A stretch of DNA of 64,000 bases from Pasteurellaceae bacterium LFhippo2 (lineage in GTDB: Bacteria; Pseudomonadota; Gammaproteobacteria; Enterobacterales; Pasteurellaceae): assembly GCA_029852775.1 (NCBI GenBank), contig LEKJ01000018.1, forward strand, positions 41,050 through 105,049. Direction: 5' to 3'. The translations under genes were made by a program, and so were the position numbers. Below, one piece after another: positions 18,610 to 27,308 of the stretch (the first letter of the stretch is position 1; every line of letters begins with the position of its first letter). The notes under the pieces were generated by a model that made no database searches, was not told where the DNA came from, and saw nothing but the letters and a program-made list of their open reading frames with translations.

Positions 18610-19263
18610 TTATTCAGATAAAGTTTTTGGTGGAAACCCACCTAAATCTTTTAATTTATTCACCATTGTGCAGAAAAGCTCTGCGGTGCGTTCGGTATCG
18701 TATAGTGCGGAATGAGCTAGTTTGCCATCAAATGGGATTTTAGCCATTTGGCACGCTTTAACAAGAACGGTTTGACCATACATAAAACCTGCGAGTGTTG
18801 CAGTATCAAACATTGCAAAGGGGTGAAAGGGATCGCGCTTGGCATTGATACGCTTCACAGCAGCCTGTAAGAATGCTTGGTCAAAAGTTGCATTGTGAGC
18901 TACGATCACTGCGCGTTGGCAACCGGCATCTTTTACGGCTTTACGTACCATTTTAAACATTTCAATGATGGCGATTTCTTCAGGAATTGCGCCACGCAGT
19001 GGATCATCAATATTAATTCCGTTAACTTTTAGTGCTTCTGGATTGATATTTGCGCCTTCAAACGGTTTGATATGACTATGATATTGCTGATCTTGGCAAA
19101 GGTTACCTTCTTCATCCATTTTTAAAGTGATGGCTGCAATTTCAAGTAGCGCGTCTGTTTGCGCATTGAGACCAGCTGTTTCGACATCAATTACCACGGG
19201 TAAATAGCCACGAAAGCGGTTTTTCAATAATTTATAATCGGTTGTTTGAGTTTCTATTGTCAT
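18610..19263 (-). CDS. rnt: Ribonuclease T
   Basis: A 217-residue 3'-5' exoribonuclease of the DEDDh family that trims tRNA 3' ends and matures 5S and 23S rRNA. Exo motif I is [11 protein letters not shown] with Asp26 and Glu28, exo II includes [14 protein letters not shown], and exo III is [13 protein letters not shown] with the catalytic His and Asp. Length agrees with E. coli RNase T (215). It is transcribed alone, apparently downstream of gloA. Confidence 0.95.
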   Translation of the reverse strand: MTIETQTTDYKLLKNRFRGYLPVVIDVETAGLNAQTDALLEIAAITLKMDEEGNLCQDQQYHSHIKPFEGANINPEALKVNGINIDDPLRGAIPEEIAIIEMFKMVRKAVKDAGCQRAVIVAHNATFDQAFLQAAVKRINAKRDPFHPFAMFDTATLAGFMYGQTVLVKACQMAKIPFDGKLAHSALYDTERTAELFCTMVNKLKDLGGFPPKTLSE

Positions 19264-19311
19264 TTCTACTACTTTTAAATTTGCAATTTATCTTTATTCT
19301 ACTAAAAAGAA

Positions 19312-19334
19312 GAGAGCAACATAGTGTTGCTCTC
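19312..19334 (-). terminator. Terminator after gloA
   Basis: GAGAGCAAC-ATAGT-GTTGCTCTC, with TTCTTTTT following on the minus strand, about 33 bases after the gloA stop. Confidence 0.8.
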
Positions 19335-19367
19335 AAAAGTAGTTGTATTATAACGCTCGTATGCGGA

Positions 19368-19772
19368 TTAGCCTAATGCTTTTTGAGCGTTTTTGTTTTC
19401 GATAAATTCGATTTTGTAACCGTCTGGATCTTCAACGAAAGCGATTACAGTTTTACCACCTAAAACAGGGCCTGCTTCACGGGTTACTTTACCACCTGCT
19501 TGGCGTACCGATTCAACGGTTGCATAAATATCATCAACACCTAATGCAATATGGCCGTAAGCTGTGCCTAACTCATAGCTCTCAACACCCCAGTTATAGG
19601 TTAATTCGATAACTGCGCTTTCGCTTTCATCTGCATAACCTAAAAAGGCTAAAGTGTATTTGTATTCTGGATTTTCGCTCGTGCGTAATACGCGCATACC
19701 TAGCACTTCAGTATAGAATTTGATTGAGCGCTCTAGGTTACCCACACGTAACATTGTATGTAAAATTCGCAT
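19368..19772 (-). CDS. gloA: Lactoylglutathione lyase (glyoxalase I)
   Basis: A 134-residue metal-dependent isomerase that converts the hemithioacetal of methylglyoxal and glutathione to S-lactoylglutathione. Metal ligands expected in the family are visible: His5 in ILHTMLRV, a Glu in [10 protein letters not shown], the His of AYGHIALGV, and the Glu of GYKIEFIEN. The size is that of the short, Ni-type bacterial enzyme. AAGGAG lies upstream of the ATG. It is divergent from the membrane-protein gene at 19867. Confidence 0.95.
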   Translation of the reverse strand: MRILHTMLRVGNLERSIKFYTEVLGMRVLRTSENPEYKYTLAFLGYADESESAVIELTYNWGVESYELGTAYGHIALGVDDIYATVESVRQAGGKVTREAGPVLGGKTVIAFVEDPDGYKIEFIENKNAQKALG

Positions 19773-19866
19773 AATAGCTCCTTAAATTGATAAAAATAGA
19801 AAAAATCCTAGATATTATGGCATAATCGCCGTCTAAAATCATTTTTCAGTTTAATTGCTTTTACCT

Positions 19867-20682
19867 ATGAAACACGATCACGATACGCCATCAAAGCTTG
19901 AAATTTCAGTTTATGCATTGCTCCCAGTTAGTATGATGTTGTTTATTGAAATGTTTGCTAATCACTATTTCTCCGTGCCAAACACGATTTTTGTATCGCC
20001 CTATTTATTGGCATTTTTTGTTACTTGTTTAGTTAGTTTTATTGTTTTATGGAAAGGACAAATTTGCCCAGGGCAAAAAGGTCGACTAACCTTTGTACTT
20101 CCTTTCTTGCTTGTATTTGCGTTAGGAAATTTCCTTTATTCAATTGGTTTTACTCCCAAACATTCTCCAGCAATGGTTGCTGGTGTAGCGTCTTTGATTA
20201 TTCCTTTTATTTTTTGGAAATTACCGAATCAAGATGAAATTTATAACACCGTAATTTATTGTGGTTTGGGTATTGTTGCGGTTGGGATTATTCAATATTT
20301 AGCGATTTATTGGTTCGAGATTCCATCACTATTTAACTGGATTCGAGCAAATAATTTTGCGCAAATCTTACTAGGCATTTTACTTGCAGGTTGGTATCTA
20401 ATGCTTGCGAAGAGCCGATTAGAAGGGTTTTTAAAATTATTAGTATTAGTCGCTTTAGGCTTTTTAATTTTAAATTATATTTGGGTTATCTTTGTACTTT
20501 ATACTGAGCTACAAATTATGCCGGAAACAGTGATTTTCCCTTACTTTATCTTCTTTGGTGTGCAATTTGTGATTTTCGCAATGCTTGCTTGGTTGCTATT
20601 GGGAAAAAATATTAAAAATCCAACCGCTTGGACTGTGGCGACATTTCTTGCGATGTTGTATCCATTAACAAATGTGATCTAA
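19867..20682 (+). CDS. Uncharacterised multi-pass membrane protein
   Basis: A 271-residue protein with about eight hydrophobic helices and a short charged N-terminus (MKHDHDTPSKLEISVY). I do not recognise a named family and see no catalytic or transport motif. I start at the ATG at 19867; a TTG four codons earlier is open but has no better ribosome site. Its stop overlaps the ATG of ydbH as TAATG, so the two are translationally coupled. This hints at a role in the same envelope process, but that is inference from position only. Confidence 0.7.
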   Translation: MKHDHDTPSKLEISVYALLPVSMMLFIEMFANHYFSVPNTIFVSPYLLAFFVTCLVSFIVLWKGQICPGQKGRLTFVLPFLLVFALGNFLYSIGFTPKHSPAMVAGVASLIIPFIFWKLPNQDEIYNTVIYCGLGIVAVGIIQYLAIYWFEIPSLFNWIRANNFAQILLGILLAGWYLMLAKSRLEGFLKLLVLVALGFLILNYIWVIFVLYTELQIMPETVIFPYFIFFGVQFVIFAMLAWLLLGKNIKNPTAWTVATFLAMLYPLTNVI

Positions 20683-23387
20683 TGATTATCCGTCGCCTTC
20701 TGCTAATTATCGGAGCTGCCCTTGCAATTTTGATTGCGGGGGGCTCGTCGTTAATGTCGGGTAGCCAACTTTCAACTGCAATTAACTTTGTGTTGCCGAA
20801 AGAGTGGAAAATTACGACCCCAGAAGGCATTGATTCTTCCCTTGAGCGAATTTCACTGCCACAATTCACCCTTCATTATCAAGATTGTCTATTAATTAAT
20901 GCGGGCAAACTTGATGTACAATGGTTTGAGCAGAATAGTATTATTCTGGATAAAGCTGTTGTTGATTACAGCTGTTTCGCTAAATTTCCTGAAAGCAATG
21001 AGAGTTCATCATCGATTACATTAGACGATATTAAGCCTGTTTTAGCTTCTTTACCGAATGGCTTTGTCAGTATTAAATCTCTATCTTGGATAAATTTACC
21101 TGAAGAGATGAATTCACGTCTTAAAGGTCTGTTGAGTTCGCCTAGTTCGAGTGAAATTCGCTTCGAACAAGATATTTTAACGGCGAAATTAATTCAACAA
21201 GCGCTCTCTTTTTCGGCAAAATTTGCAAATAATCAATTAACTGCAAAAGCGGATTATCAACCGTCAAAAGATGAAAAGCATCAAGCAAATTTATCTGCTA
21301 ATTTAGATAGCGATCTCACCGGCTTACCTAAACAATTCCAATTGGATTATCAATGGCAACTCCCTACAGATCTTGTTACAAAAGATCTACAAAAGGGTAG
21401 TGCAAAAATGACGGCTCAAAAAGCTATAGATAATCAATTAAGTGGTGAGTTCAGCGCACAATTTGCAAATAACAACAATAAAGCAAAATTACCCTTTAAG
21501 TTAGCAGATAAAACACTCTCTCTTGAAAAAAATCAGTTAGCTTGGGAAATTGCGAAAGGCATTGTTATCAAGGGCGAGTTAGACGGAAAAATTACGCCAA
21601 ATAGCTTCAAAATGGTTGAGCTTTATCCTATTCAAACCGCATTTTCATTAGATCTCTCCCAAAGTTCACAGCCGAAAAATCGGATTAAGTTAAGCACTGA
21701 AGAAGGTGAAATTGACGAAGATTATTTGAACTTACCGCTACAAATTGTAGGGCAATCTAAACACGGCAATTTCACTATTGATAGTAATGTTGGTGTGGAT
21801 ATTAGCGGTGAGTTTAATGATATAAAATTGAATGTGTTGCCTGAATCTTTAATTGAAGTAACGGGTAAAGAGCGATTTTTGACGATTAAGGAGCTTAAAT
21901 TTCCATTAGGCGGTGTTCGTGTCGATAAGTACGGCATTAATGGACGTTTGCAAGCAAGCTTTAAAGGGGAAAGCCCAGACTTTAAAAATATTGAGCTCAA
22001 TTTAGATGGTTTTGCAACTAACTTTAAAGCGGGAAGTAATTTCTTTGAAAAAGCAGCAGATGGTACAGATAAATGGCAGTGGCTATTTTGGGGAAATTCC
22101 CAATTCCACGCTTTAAAAAGTAAGTTGCTAATTGCGGGAAGTGGACATTGGCAAGGGGATTTAATCGAACTATCCGAATTTAAAGGCAATCTTGAACAAG
22201 TTAAGCAAAATGGCATTGAAGTGCCTAAAACCGAATTAGTTATCACTAAAGCGGTAAAATATGATTATCGTAAAGATGATCTTAAAGGGGCTATGCGCCT
22301 TTCTGCGCCCAAAATGAAATTTGAATATGGCGGAGAATTAGATAAACCTATAGCAAATCTAGGCTTTTGGGGGCCGGTGGAACATCTGAATTTTGATGGA
22401 AATATTACCGCTGGTAAGCTAGGTCCTGTAAAACTTAAAGCAAAGCGTCACTTAACAGCAAATACCAGTGATTTTATTGGCGAATTGGAATGGCCAGAGC
22501 AATCGGCTAGCGATTTCCAAGGGCTGATTCCGCATAGACAAAATTGGGTCATTACAAATGGCACGGCAAAAGGCGATACCAAATTTAGTTGGAATTTTAA
22601 TAAAGGGCTTACCAGTTCAGGAAATGTAACGATCCGCAATGGCGGGCTTTCATTAAGTGATACGGATCTTAATGGGATCGAATTTAGCTTACCGTATAGA
22701 TACGATGAAAAAGGTTTTGATCTAAGTTATAAAAAACCATTAGATCTTAAGATTGCAGAAGTGAATATCGGTGTGCCGCTTACTAATGTGAAAGTAAAAG
22801 TACAAGGGCGTTTACCTGCAACAGAAAAATCGCCTATCCGTCTGCGCCAGTTATCTCTGAATTTATTAGGTGGCAGCCTAGATGTGGATCAATTTACCTT
22901 GCCACAGCAGCAAGTTGCTTATTTGAATTTGCACAATATTAGCTTTGAACAGATTTTAGAATTGACTCAATATCGCCAAATCGAATTACGTGGGCGTGCT
23001 AATGCTACTTTGCCATTTTGGTTGGACGGTAATCCTTGCTATATCTGTGATGGACGAATAGAACAAGCGGGAACATCTTATCTAAAATTTACCCCAGAGC
23101 TGATGAAAGCGATTAAAAAAGCGGGCTATACGGAACAACTGTTAGCTTATACGGTCAATGATAGCAAGGTTAATGAACTAACCGCGACAGTGCACTTGGA
23201 AGAAGAAGGCAATATGTTTTTAGACGCCAAAATTCGTTCGCAGTTAGTGGAACATGAAAAGACTAAAATTAATCTTAATTACACCCATAAAGAGAATATG
23301 TTTGAGCTTTGGCAGTTAATTAATTATGGCTCACAAGTAGAACAAAATATTGAACACTCAATTTATCAGAAGTTGGATAAACGATGA
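20682..23387 (+). CDS. ydbH: YdbH-family intermembrane lipid transport protein
   Basis: A 901-residue AsmA-like protein. An N-terminal membrane anchor (IIRRLLLIIGAALAILIAGG) is followed by a long region of repeated beta-strand segments, as in YdbH, TamB and YhdP. In E. coli these three together move phospholipids to the outer membrane. The C-terminal part (LDGNPCYICDGRIEQAGTSY onwards) matches the YdbH family region. Length is close to E. coli YdbH (879). The stop overlaps the start of ynbE as ATGA, matching the ydbH-ynbE order of enterobacteria; ydbL is absent here. Confidence 0.85.
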   Translation: MIIRRLLLIIGAALAILIAGGSSLMSGSQLSTAINFVLPKEWKITTPEGIDSSLERISLPQFTLHYQDCLLINAGKLDVQWFEQNSIILDKAVVDYSCFAKFPESNESSSSITLDDIKPVLASLPNGFVSIKSLSWINLPEEMNSRLKGLLSSPSSSEIRFEQDILTAKLIQQALSFSAKFANNQLTAKADYQPSKDEKHQANLSANLDSDLTGLPKQFQLDYQWQLPTDLVTKDLQKGSAKMTAQKAIDNQLSGEFSAQFANNNNKAKLPFKLADKTLSLEKNQLAWEIAKGIVIKGELDGKITPNSFKMVELYPIQTAFSLDLSQSSQPKNRIKLSTEEGEIDEDYLNLPLQIVGQSKHGNFTIDSNVGVDISGEFNDIKLNVLPESLIEVTGKERFLTIKELKFPLGGVRVDKYGINGRLQASFKGESPDFKNIELNLDGFATNFKAGSNFFEKAADGTDKWQWLFWGNSQFHALKSKLLIAGSGHWQGDLIELSEFKGNLEQVKQNGIEVPKTELVITKAVKYDYRKDDLKGAMRLSAPKMKFEYGGELDKPIANLGFWGPVEHLNFDGNITAGKLGPVKLKAKRHLTANTSDFIGELEWPEQSASDFQGLIPHRQNWVITNGTAKGDTKFSWNFNKGLTSSGNVTIRNGGLSLSDTDLNGIEFSLPYRYDEKGFDLSYKKPLDLKIAEVNIGVPLTNVKVKVQGRLPATEKSPIRLRQLSLNLLGGSLDVDQFTLPQQQVAYLNLHNISFEQILELTQYRQIELRGRANATLPFWLDGNPCYICDGRIEQAGTSYLKFTPELMKAIKKAGYTEQLLAYTVNDSKVNELTATVHLEEEGNMFLDAKIRSQLVEHEKTKINLNYTHKENMFELWQLINYGSQVEQNIEHSIYQKLDKR

Positions 23388-23572
23388 AAACAGCATTAGT
23401 TATTTTTGCAATTTTAGGACTGAATTTGACCGGTTGTACCCCAACGGTTAAGCTAGAAACGCCAGATGAAGGGATTACGATTAATATGAATGTGGTGGTG
23501 GATCATCGTATTGAAGTTTCAATGGATGAAAAATCACGGGCCGTGATTAAGACTGTAGATAAGGCAGAGTAG
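23384..23572 (+). CDS. ynbE: YnbE-family outer-membrane lipoprotein
   Basis: A 62-residue lipoprotein. The signal peptide ends in the lipobox LTGC with Cys18, and the short mature part contains the family signature ITINMNVVVDHRIEV. In E. coli YnbE has been reported to work with YdbH as an outer-membrane partner bridging the periplasm, and the overlapping gene order here supports that pairing. The stop codon TAG is itself part of the GTAG foot of a hairpin repeat (23569-23592), so the coding end is fused to the repeat. Confidence 0.85.
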   Translation: MKTALVIFAILGLNLTGCTPTVKLETPDEGITINMNVVVDHRIEVSMDEKSRAVIKTVDKAE

Positions 23573-23592
23573 GTCGGGCATTTATGCCCGAC
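23569..23592 (+). repeat. GTAGG hairpin, GGGCATTTATGCCC core, at the ynbE stop
   Basis: GTAGGTCGGGCATTTATGCC plus CGAC. The ynbE stop TAG is bases 2-4 of the element. It has the same core as the pair at 39024-39094. It lies between convergent genes and may end transcription both ways. Confidence 0.75.
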
Positions 23593-23603
23593 ACAACAAA
23601 ATC

Positions 23604-25019
23604 TTAACTCCAATCTACATTGGTAAAACTGTTATATACCGCCCAAACAAACAGTAATCCAATTACTACTAATAATGCCTTCTCAAAGCCATTTAGATTA
23701 AATTGTTTACCTTGATGTTGATAGCGAGAGTAAAGGAATAAACCAATTCCTGGCACATAAAGTAATACCGATAATAGCAAGTAATCTAAGCCCGCCGCAT
23801 AGACAATCCATAAACCATATAGCGAAGCAATTAAACCTGTTAATTTAATATACCAAGCCGCATTTTGTTGGAACGCTAATTTTAATAGGTAAGCACCGAT
23901 TAAGAAGTAAGGCACTAAAATCATTGAAGTTGAAATCAATAACAGGGCGTTATAGCTTTTACCCGTTAGCAATACTAAGAATAGGCAAAGTTGTACCACA
24001 AAGCCAGTAAACCATAATGAATTGATTGGCGTATCGTTTTCATTCAGTTTGTCTAAGATTTTTGGGAATGCACCATTTTTCGCACCACGATAAGGCACTT
24101 CCGCTGAATACATTGTCCAGCTTACATAAGACGCTAATACCGAGACAATTAAGCAAAGTGTGATAATAATCTTACCGCTTGAACCGATCATATTTTCTAA
24201 TAAGCCAGCCATTGATGGATTAGACATCGCCGCAATAGTTTCACGTGGTAAAATACCTAACGAAAGCACAGTGATAGCCACATAAAGCACTAGCGCAATG
24301 ATAATCCCTAATACTGTAGCAATACCGACATCACTTTTCTTTTTAGCGTGAGCTGAAAGCACAGAAGCACCTTCTACACCAGTAAATACCCAAAGGGTGA
24401 TTAACATCGTGTTTTTAACTTGATCGCCAACTGAGTTATTGAGCTGTTCGCCTTTAAAATCTTGTTGGAAGGTTTCTGGTGAGAAATACCAAATCGCTAA
24501 ACCGATAAATAACACTAATGGGAATACTTTCACAAAAGTCGCTACAAGGTTTACCGAAGCCGCTTCTTTAACCCCGCTTGCTACTAATGCGTGAACTAAC
24601 CAGACGATAATCGACGAGCCAATAAAGGCTGCTAAGGTATTGCCTTGCCCAAATAGCACAAAGTTTTCGCTATCGGTAAAAGTACCGACACCTTCAAAGG
24701 CAACTACTAGATATCCCACGATACCAATAGTTGCACAGAGCCAGTAACCCCAAGCCGATAAGAAACCGACTAAATCGCCAAAGCCTTCACGAGCGTAAGT
24801 ATAAATACCGCCGTCTAAATCTGGGCGTAAACGAGAAATATAGAAGAATGATAAACCAAGGAAGATAATTCCAACCCCAGTAATTCCCCAACCAACAAGT
24901 AACGCCTCCGCACCTGCCACTTCCGCCATATTTTGCGGTAAGCTGAAGATCCCTGAACCGATCATTGCGCTTAATACCAATGCGGTTAGGGAGAGTAATC
25001 CGATTTTTTTATTCGACAT
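23604..25019 (-). CDS. APC-family amino acid antiporter, ArcD/YdgI type
   Basis: A 471-residue transporter with about 12-13 helices. The first helix holds the APC substrate motif SAMIGSGIFSLPQNM. TYAREGFGDLVGFLSAWGYW and MLITLWVFTGVEGASVLSA closely resemble the arginine:ornithine/agmatine antiporter group, including E. coli YdgI. Likely substrates are arginine, ornithine or related basic amino acids; no arginine deiminase genes are nearby. The upstream neighbour is mmuM, but this is not the AAT-type MmuP permease. An inverted hairpin pair separates the two. Confidence 0.82.
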   Translation of the reverse strand: MSNKKIGLLSLTALVLSAMIGSGIFSLPQNMAEVAGAEALLVGWGITGVGIIFLGLSFFYISRLRPDLDGGIYTYAREGFGDLVGFLSAWGYWLCATIGIVGYLVVAFEGVGTFTDSENFVLFGQGNTLAAFIGSSIIVWLVHALVASGVKEAASVNLVATFVKVFPLVLFIGLAIWYFSPETFQQDFKGEQLNNSVGDQVKNTMLITLWVFTGVEGASVLSAHAKKKSDVGIATVLGIIIALVLYVAITVLSLGILPRETIAAMSNPSMAGLLENMIGSSGKIIITLCLIVSVLASYVSWTMYSAEVPYRGAKNGAFPKILDKLNENDTPINSLWFTGFVVQLCLFLVLLTGKSYNALLLISTSMILVPYFLIGAYLLKLAFQQNAAWYIKLTGLIASLYGLWIVYAAGLDYLLLSVLLYVPGIGLFLYSRYQHQGKQFNLNGFEKALLVVIGLLFVWAVYNSFTNVDWS

Positions 25020-25049
25020 TGTGTTTCCTTAAGTAATTATTATTTTGGC

Positions 25050-25178
25050 GGGCGTACGCAGTACGCCCCTACATTCTTTATTTGAATTCCGACTATTTAT
25101 GAATAACTCTACATTCTTTATTGGAATTTCGATTATTTATGAATAATGCTCATTCGTAGGGGCGTACTGCGTACGCCC
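25050..25178. repeat. Inverted pair of GTAGG hairpins with tandem 40-bp spacer
   Basis: The left element (25050-25072) is GGGCGTACGCAGTACGCCCC-TAC, and the right one (25156-25178) is its inverse beginning GTAGGGGCGTAC. Between them a 40-base unit starting CTACATTCTTTATT is repeated twice in direct orientation (from about 25069 and 25109) with a few mismatches. It fills the mmuM-to-antiporter gap. Confidence 0.75.
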
Positions 25179-25188
25179 GTAGTAGTTA

Positions 25189-26088
25189 TTATACTTTGAA
25201 GTGATCCGCCAACGCTTTAATATGCTCTGGGCCGATACCACAACAACCACCAACGATAGTTGCGCCCGCATTTACCCAACGTTGCGCCCAAGCTAAATAT
25301 TGCTCTGGGTTTAAATCATCACGGATTTCATCTAAACCATCATTTGCGGTGGCATCTTTAGGCTGTGGTGGGAAAGCATTTGCATAAGCACCAATACGCA
25401 TTTTGGCATTGTGTTTTTCAATGACTGATTGAGTTACTTGAATCGCTTGCTCAATCACTTCTGGTTGACAGCAGTTAAATAACATCGCTTCTGCACCAAG
25501 TTTGATCATTGCTTCTGCCGCATCTGCAACGGTTTCGCCTGAACGCAAGCGAGGCTCTGTAGTTGGCTCTTCATCTTGAAGAGTAAAAGAGACCCATAGC
25601 GGACGGTTATCAGGTAATAATGGCTTGATAGATTGCGGTTCAATAATCGAGCTTTGAGTTTCGCATAGCCAGAAATCCACATTTGGAGCGAGATTATCAA
25701 TTAACGGTTGGGCTAACTCTTTAAAGCGATCTTTTTCAATTAAATCCGCTCGATAAGAACCAAATAATGGTGGGATAGATCCTGCAACTTTAGTGTTACA
25801 AGCGGTCTGTTTTACCGCATCTTTTGCAAGACGTCCTGCAAGAGAAGCTAAGCTTTGAGCATCTGCTTGGAAGCGTTGTTCACCAATATGGAATGGCACT
25901 ACAGCATAGCTATTGGTAGTGATTACGTCAGCACCGTTTTGGATAAAATCTTGGTGGACTTGTGAAATTGCGATAGGTGCTTCATAAAGTGCTAATGCCG
26001 ACCACTCTGGTTGGCGAAATGGTGCGCCACGGCGTGCTAATTCACGTCCCATACCACCATCAAGGATTGTAATTGTTGGTTTTGACAT
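25189..26088 (-). CDS. mmuM: Homocysteine S-methyltransferase
   Basis: A 299-residue zinc enzyme that methylates homocysteine to methionine with S-methylmethionine or SAM as donor. The N-terminal ILDGGMGRELARRGA motif and the three expected zinc ligands are present: one in the FNCC segment (Cys206/207) and the Cys282-Cys283 pair in GGCCGIGPEH. NGADVITTNSYAV is also typical. No MetJ box was seen upstream; the nearest structure is the bidirectional terminator shared with can. It provides a cobalamin-free route to methionine. Confidence 0.92.
   Translation of the reverse strand: MSKPTITILDGGMGRELARRGAPFRQPEWSALALYEAPIAISQVHQDFIQNGADVITTNSYAVVPFHIGEQRFQADAQSLASLAGRLAKDAVKQTACNTKVAGSIPPLFGSYRADLIEKDRFKELAQPLIDNLAPNVDFWLCETQSSIIEPQSIKPLLPDNRPLWVSFTLQDEEPTTEPRLRSGETVADAAEAMIKLGAEAMLFNCCQPEVIEQAIQVTQSVIEKHNAKMRIGAYANAFPPQPKDATANDGLDEIRDDLNPEQYLAWAQRWVNAGATIVGGCCGIGPEHIKALADHFKV
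25798..25806 (+). repeat. DNA uptake signal core inside mmuM
   Basis: Exact ACAAGCGGT followed by CTGTTTTA, antisense to mmuM, over codons for the TACNT stretch. Confidence 0.8.
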
Positions 26089-26110
26089 TTATTTTTCCCT
26101 GTAAAATAAA

Positions 26111-26140
26111 AAAGAATCTCGATTATAGCGAGATTCTTTT
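26111..26140 (-). terminator. Terminator after can
   Basis: AAAGAATCTCG-ATTATAG-CGAGATTCTTTT, with T-runs on both strands. It lies between the can stop and the mmuM start and can work in either direction. Confidence 0.85.
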
Positions 26141-26190
26141 CTATTTGAAGGAAATGTTTTTATATCTTATGACGAATGGTTATATAAACG

Positions 26191-26865
26191 TCATTCTGTT
26201 ATAGCCGTAATTTCATCCACTTCGCTCATTAACTTAGCAATTGCATTACGGTAGGTTATCTCTAATGTTTCACGGCTAGTGGCGATAACGCCTTGATCAT
26301 TCAAAAATCCATCATTCACATCATAAACCCAACCGTGAATAGAGAGATTATGCCCCCTTTCCCAAGCTGATTTTACGATAGAAGAACGTCCTAAATTATA
26401 AACTTGCTCTGCAACATTTAGACGCACAAGCATATCAGCTCGCTGCTCAGGAGTAAGTTTACCGAGCATATGGCTGTGTTTAAACCAGAGATCTCGAATA
26501 TGCAGAAGCCAGTTGCTAATCAACCCGTGTTCTTCCATCCCAATAGCGGCTTTGATACCACCACAGTTGGTGTGTCCGCAAATAATAATATGTTCAATTT
26601 CAAGCACATCAACAGCGTATTGTACAACAGATAAGCAATTTAAGTCGGTATGAATAACAAGATTGGCTACGTTACGATGGACAAAAAGCTCACCGGGTTC
26701 TAAGCCTGTTAGCTTTTCTGCAGGCACACGACTATCCGAACAGCCAATCCATAAATAATTAGGCTTTTGGTGTTCGGCAAGCTGTTTGAAATAGTCCGAT
26801 TGTTCATCTTTCATCTGGGTTGCCCAAGCGTGGTTATTCGCAAAAAGGCGCTCAATTTTCTTCAT
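26191..26865 (-). CDS. can: Beta-class carbonic anhydrase
   Basis: A 224-residue zinc enzyme interconverting CO2 and bicarbonate, needed for growth in air by supplying bicarbonate to biosynthesis. Zinc ligands Cys42 (GCSDSR), His98 and Cys101 (CGHTNCGG) and the Asp44-Arg46 dyad are all seen. The closeness of sequence and length suggests the allosteric type II enzymes known from Haemophilus influenzae and E. coli. It is a single-gene unit between cspD and mmuM. Confidence 0.95.
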   Translation of the reverse strand: MKKIERLFANNHAWATQMKDEQSDYFKQLAEHQKPNYLWIGCSDSRVPAEKLTGLEPGELFVHRNVANLVIHTDLNCLSVVQYAVDVLEIEHIIICGHTNCGGIKAAIGMEEHGLISNWLLHIRDLWFKHSHMLGKLTPEQRADMLVRLNVAEQVYNLGRSSIVKSAWERGHNLSIHGWVYDVNDGFLNDQGVIATSRETLEITYRNAIAKLMSEVDEITAITE

Positions 26866-26944
26866 ATTCTGTCTCTGTCAATTAATAAGCGCGCGATTCT
26901 AGCATAGATTTAGCTATTTTAAGATGAAATATAAACAAAAAAAC

Positions 26945-26971
26945 GGTCGAATTTATTAAATAAATTCGACC
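26945..26971 (-). terminator. Terminator after cspD
   Basis: GGTCGAATTTATT pairs with AATAAATTCGACC, followed on the minus strand by GTTTTTTTG. It begins 12 bases after the cspD stop. Confidence 0.8.
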
Positions 26972-26982
26972 GCTACTCTTGG

Positions 26983-27192
26983 TTAGTCAATCACTGGGAT
27001 AATCTTCGAAGCCAGGGCGCCCTTGTCACCATTTGTAAATTCAAACCTAACTTTTTGTCCCATCTTCAGAGAGCGATAGCCGTCTCCCTCAATCGCTGAA
27101 AAGTGAGCAAATATATCACCATCAAAAACATCAGAGGTAATAAAGCCAAATCCTTTCGCGTTGTTAAACCATTTAACGATACCAATTTCCAT
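26983..27192 (-). CDS. cspD: Cold-shock-domain protein CspD
   Basis: A 69-residue single cold-shock domain. The nucleic-acid-binding motifs KGFGFI (RNP1) and DIFAHFS (RNP2) are seen, and the start MEIGIVKWFNNAKGFGFI matches the CspD group, which in E. coli inhibits DNA replication in stationary phase. I use the ATG at 27192 with GGAG upstream, not the longer frame. The leader can fold into a stem that covers this ribosome site, and a CRP-like site lies at the promoter. Confidence 0.92.
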   Translation of the reverse strand: MEIGIVKWFNNAKGFGFITSDVFDGDIFAHFSAIEGDGYRSLKMGQKVRFEFTNGDKGALASKIIPVID

Positions 27193-27235
27193 AAGATTCT
27201 CCAAAAATTTACCAAGGTACTCAAGGAGAAATCTT
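27193..27235 (-). promoter_or_regulatory. Leader hairpin hiding the cspD ribosome-binding site
   Basis: On the minus strand AAGATTTCTCC (27235-27225) pairs with GGAGAATCTT (27202-27193), a 10-pair stem with one bulged T and a 22-base loop. The right arm contains the Shine-Dalgarno and ends next to the ATG. Confidence 0.6.
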
Positions 27236-27245
27236 AGCTCAACTC

Positions 27246-27291
27246 ATTAAATATACAATAAAAAATATGTAAATTTTCGAACTAGATCACA
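27246..27291 (-). promoter_or_regulatory. Putative cspD promoter with CRP-like site
   Basis: Minus-strand TTTACA (27268-27273) and TTTAAT (27246-27251) are 16 bases apart. Just upstream TGTGA-N6-TCGAA (27276-27291) matches eight of ten CRP half-site bases. The predicted start near 27239 would put the hairpin at the very 5' end of the message. Confidence 0.45.
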
Positions 27292-27308
27292 AAAAAGATT
27301 ATTATTTA

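Noticed and set aside
21722-22246. A 174-codon frame on the minus strand inside ydbH
   Set aside because: Shadow of ydbH; no start signal and no domain.
25052-25178. CRISPR-like array because of repeated units
   Set aside because: There are only two 40-base units with no unique spacers, and they are enclosed by hairpins; no cas genes are present.
23604-26088. mmuP-mmuM operon for S-methylmethionine use
   Set aside because: The transporter next to mmuM matches the ArcD/YdgI antiporter group, not the AAT-family MmuP.
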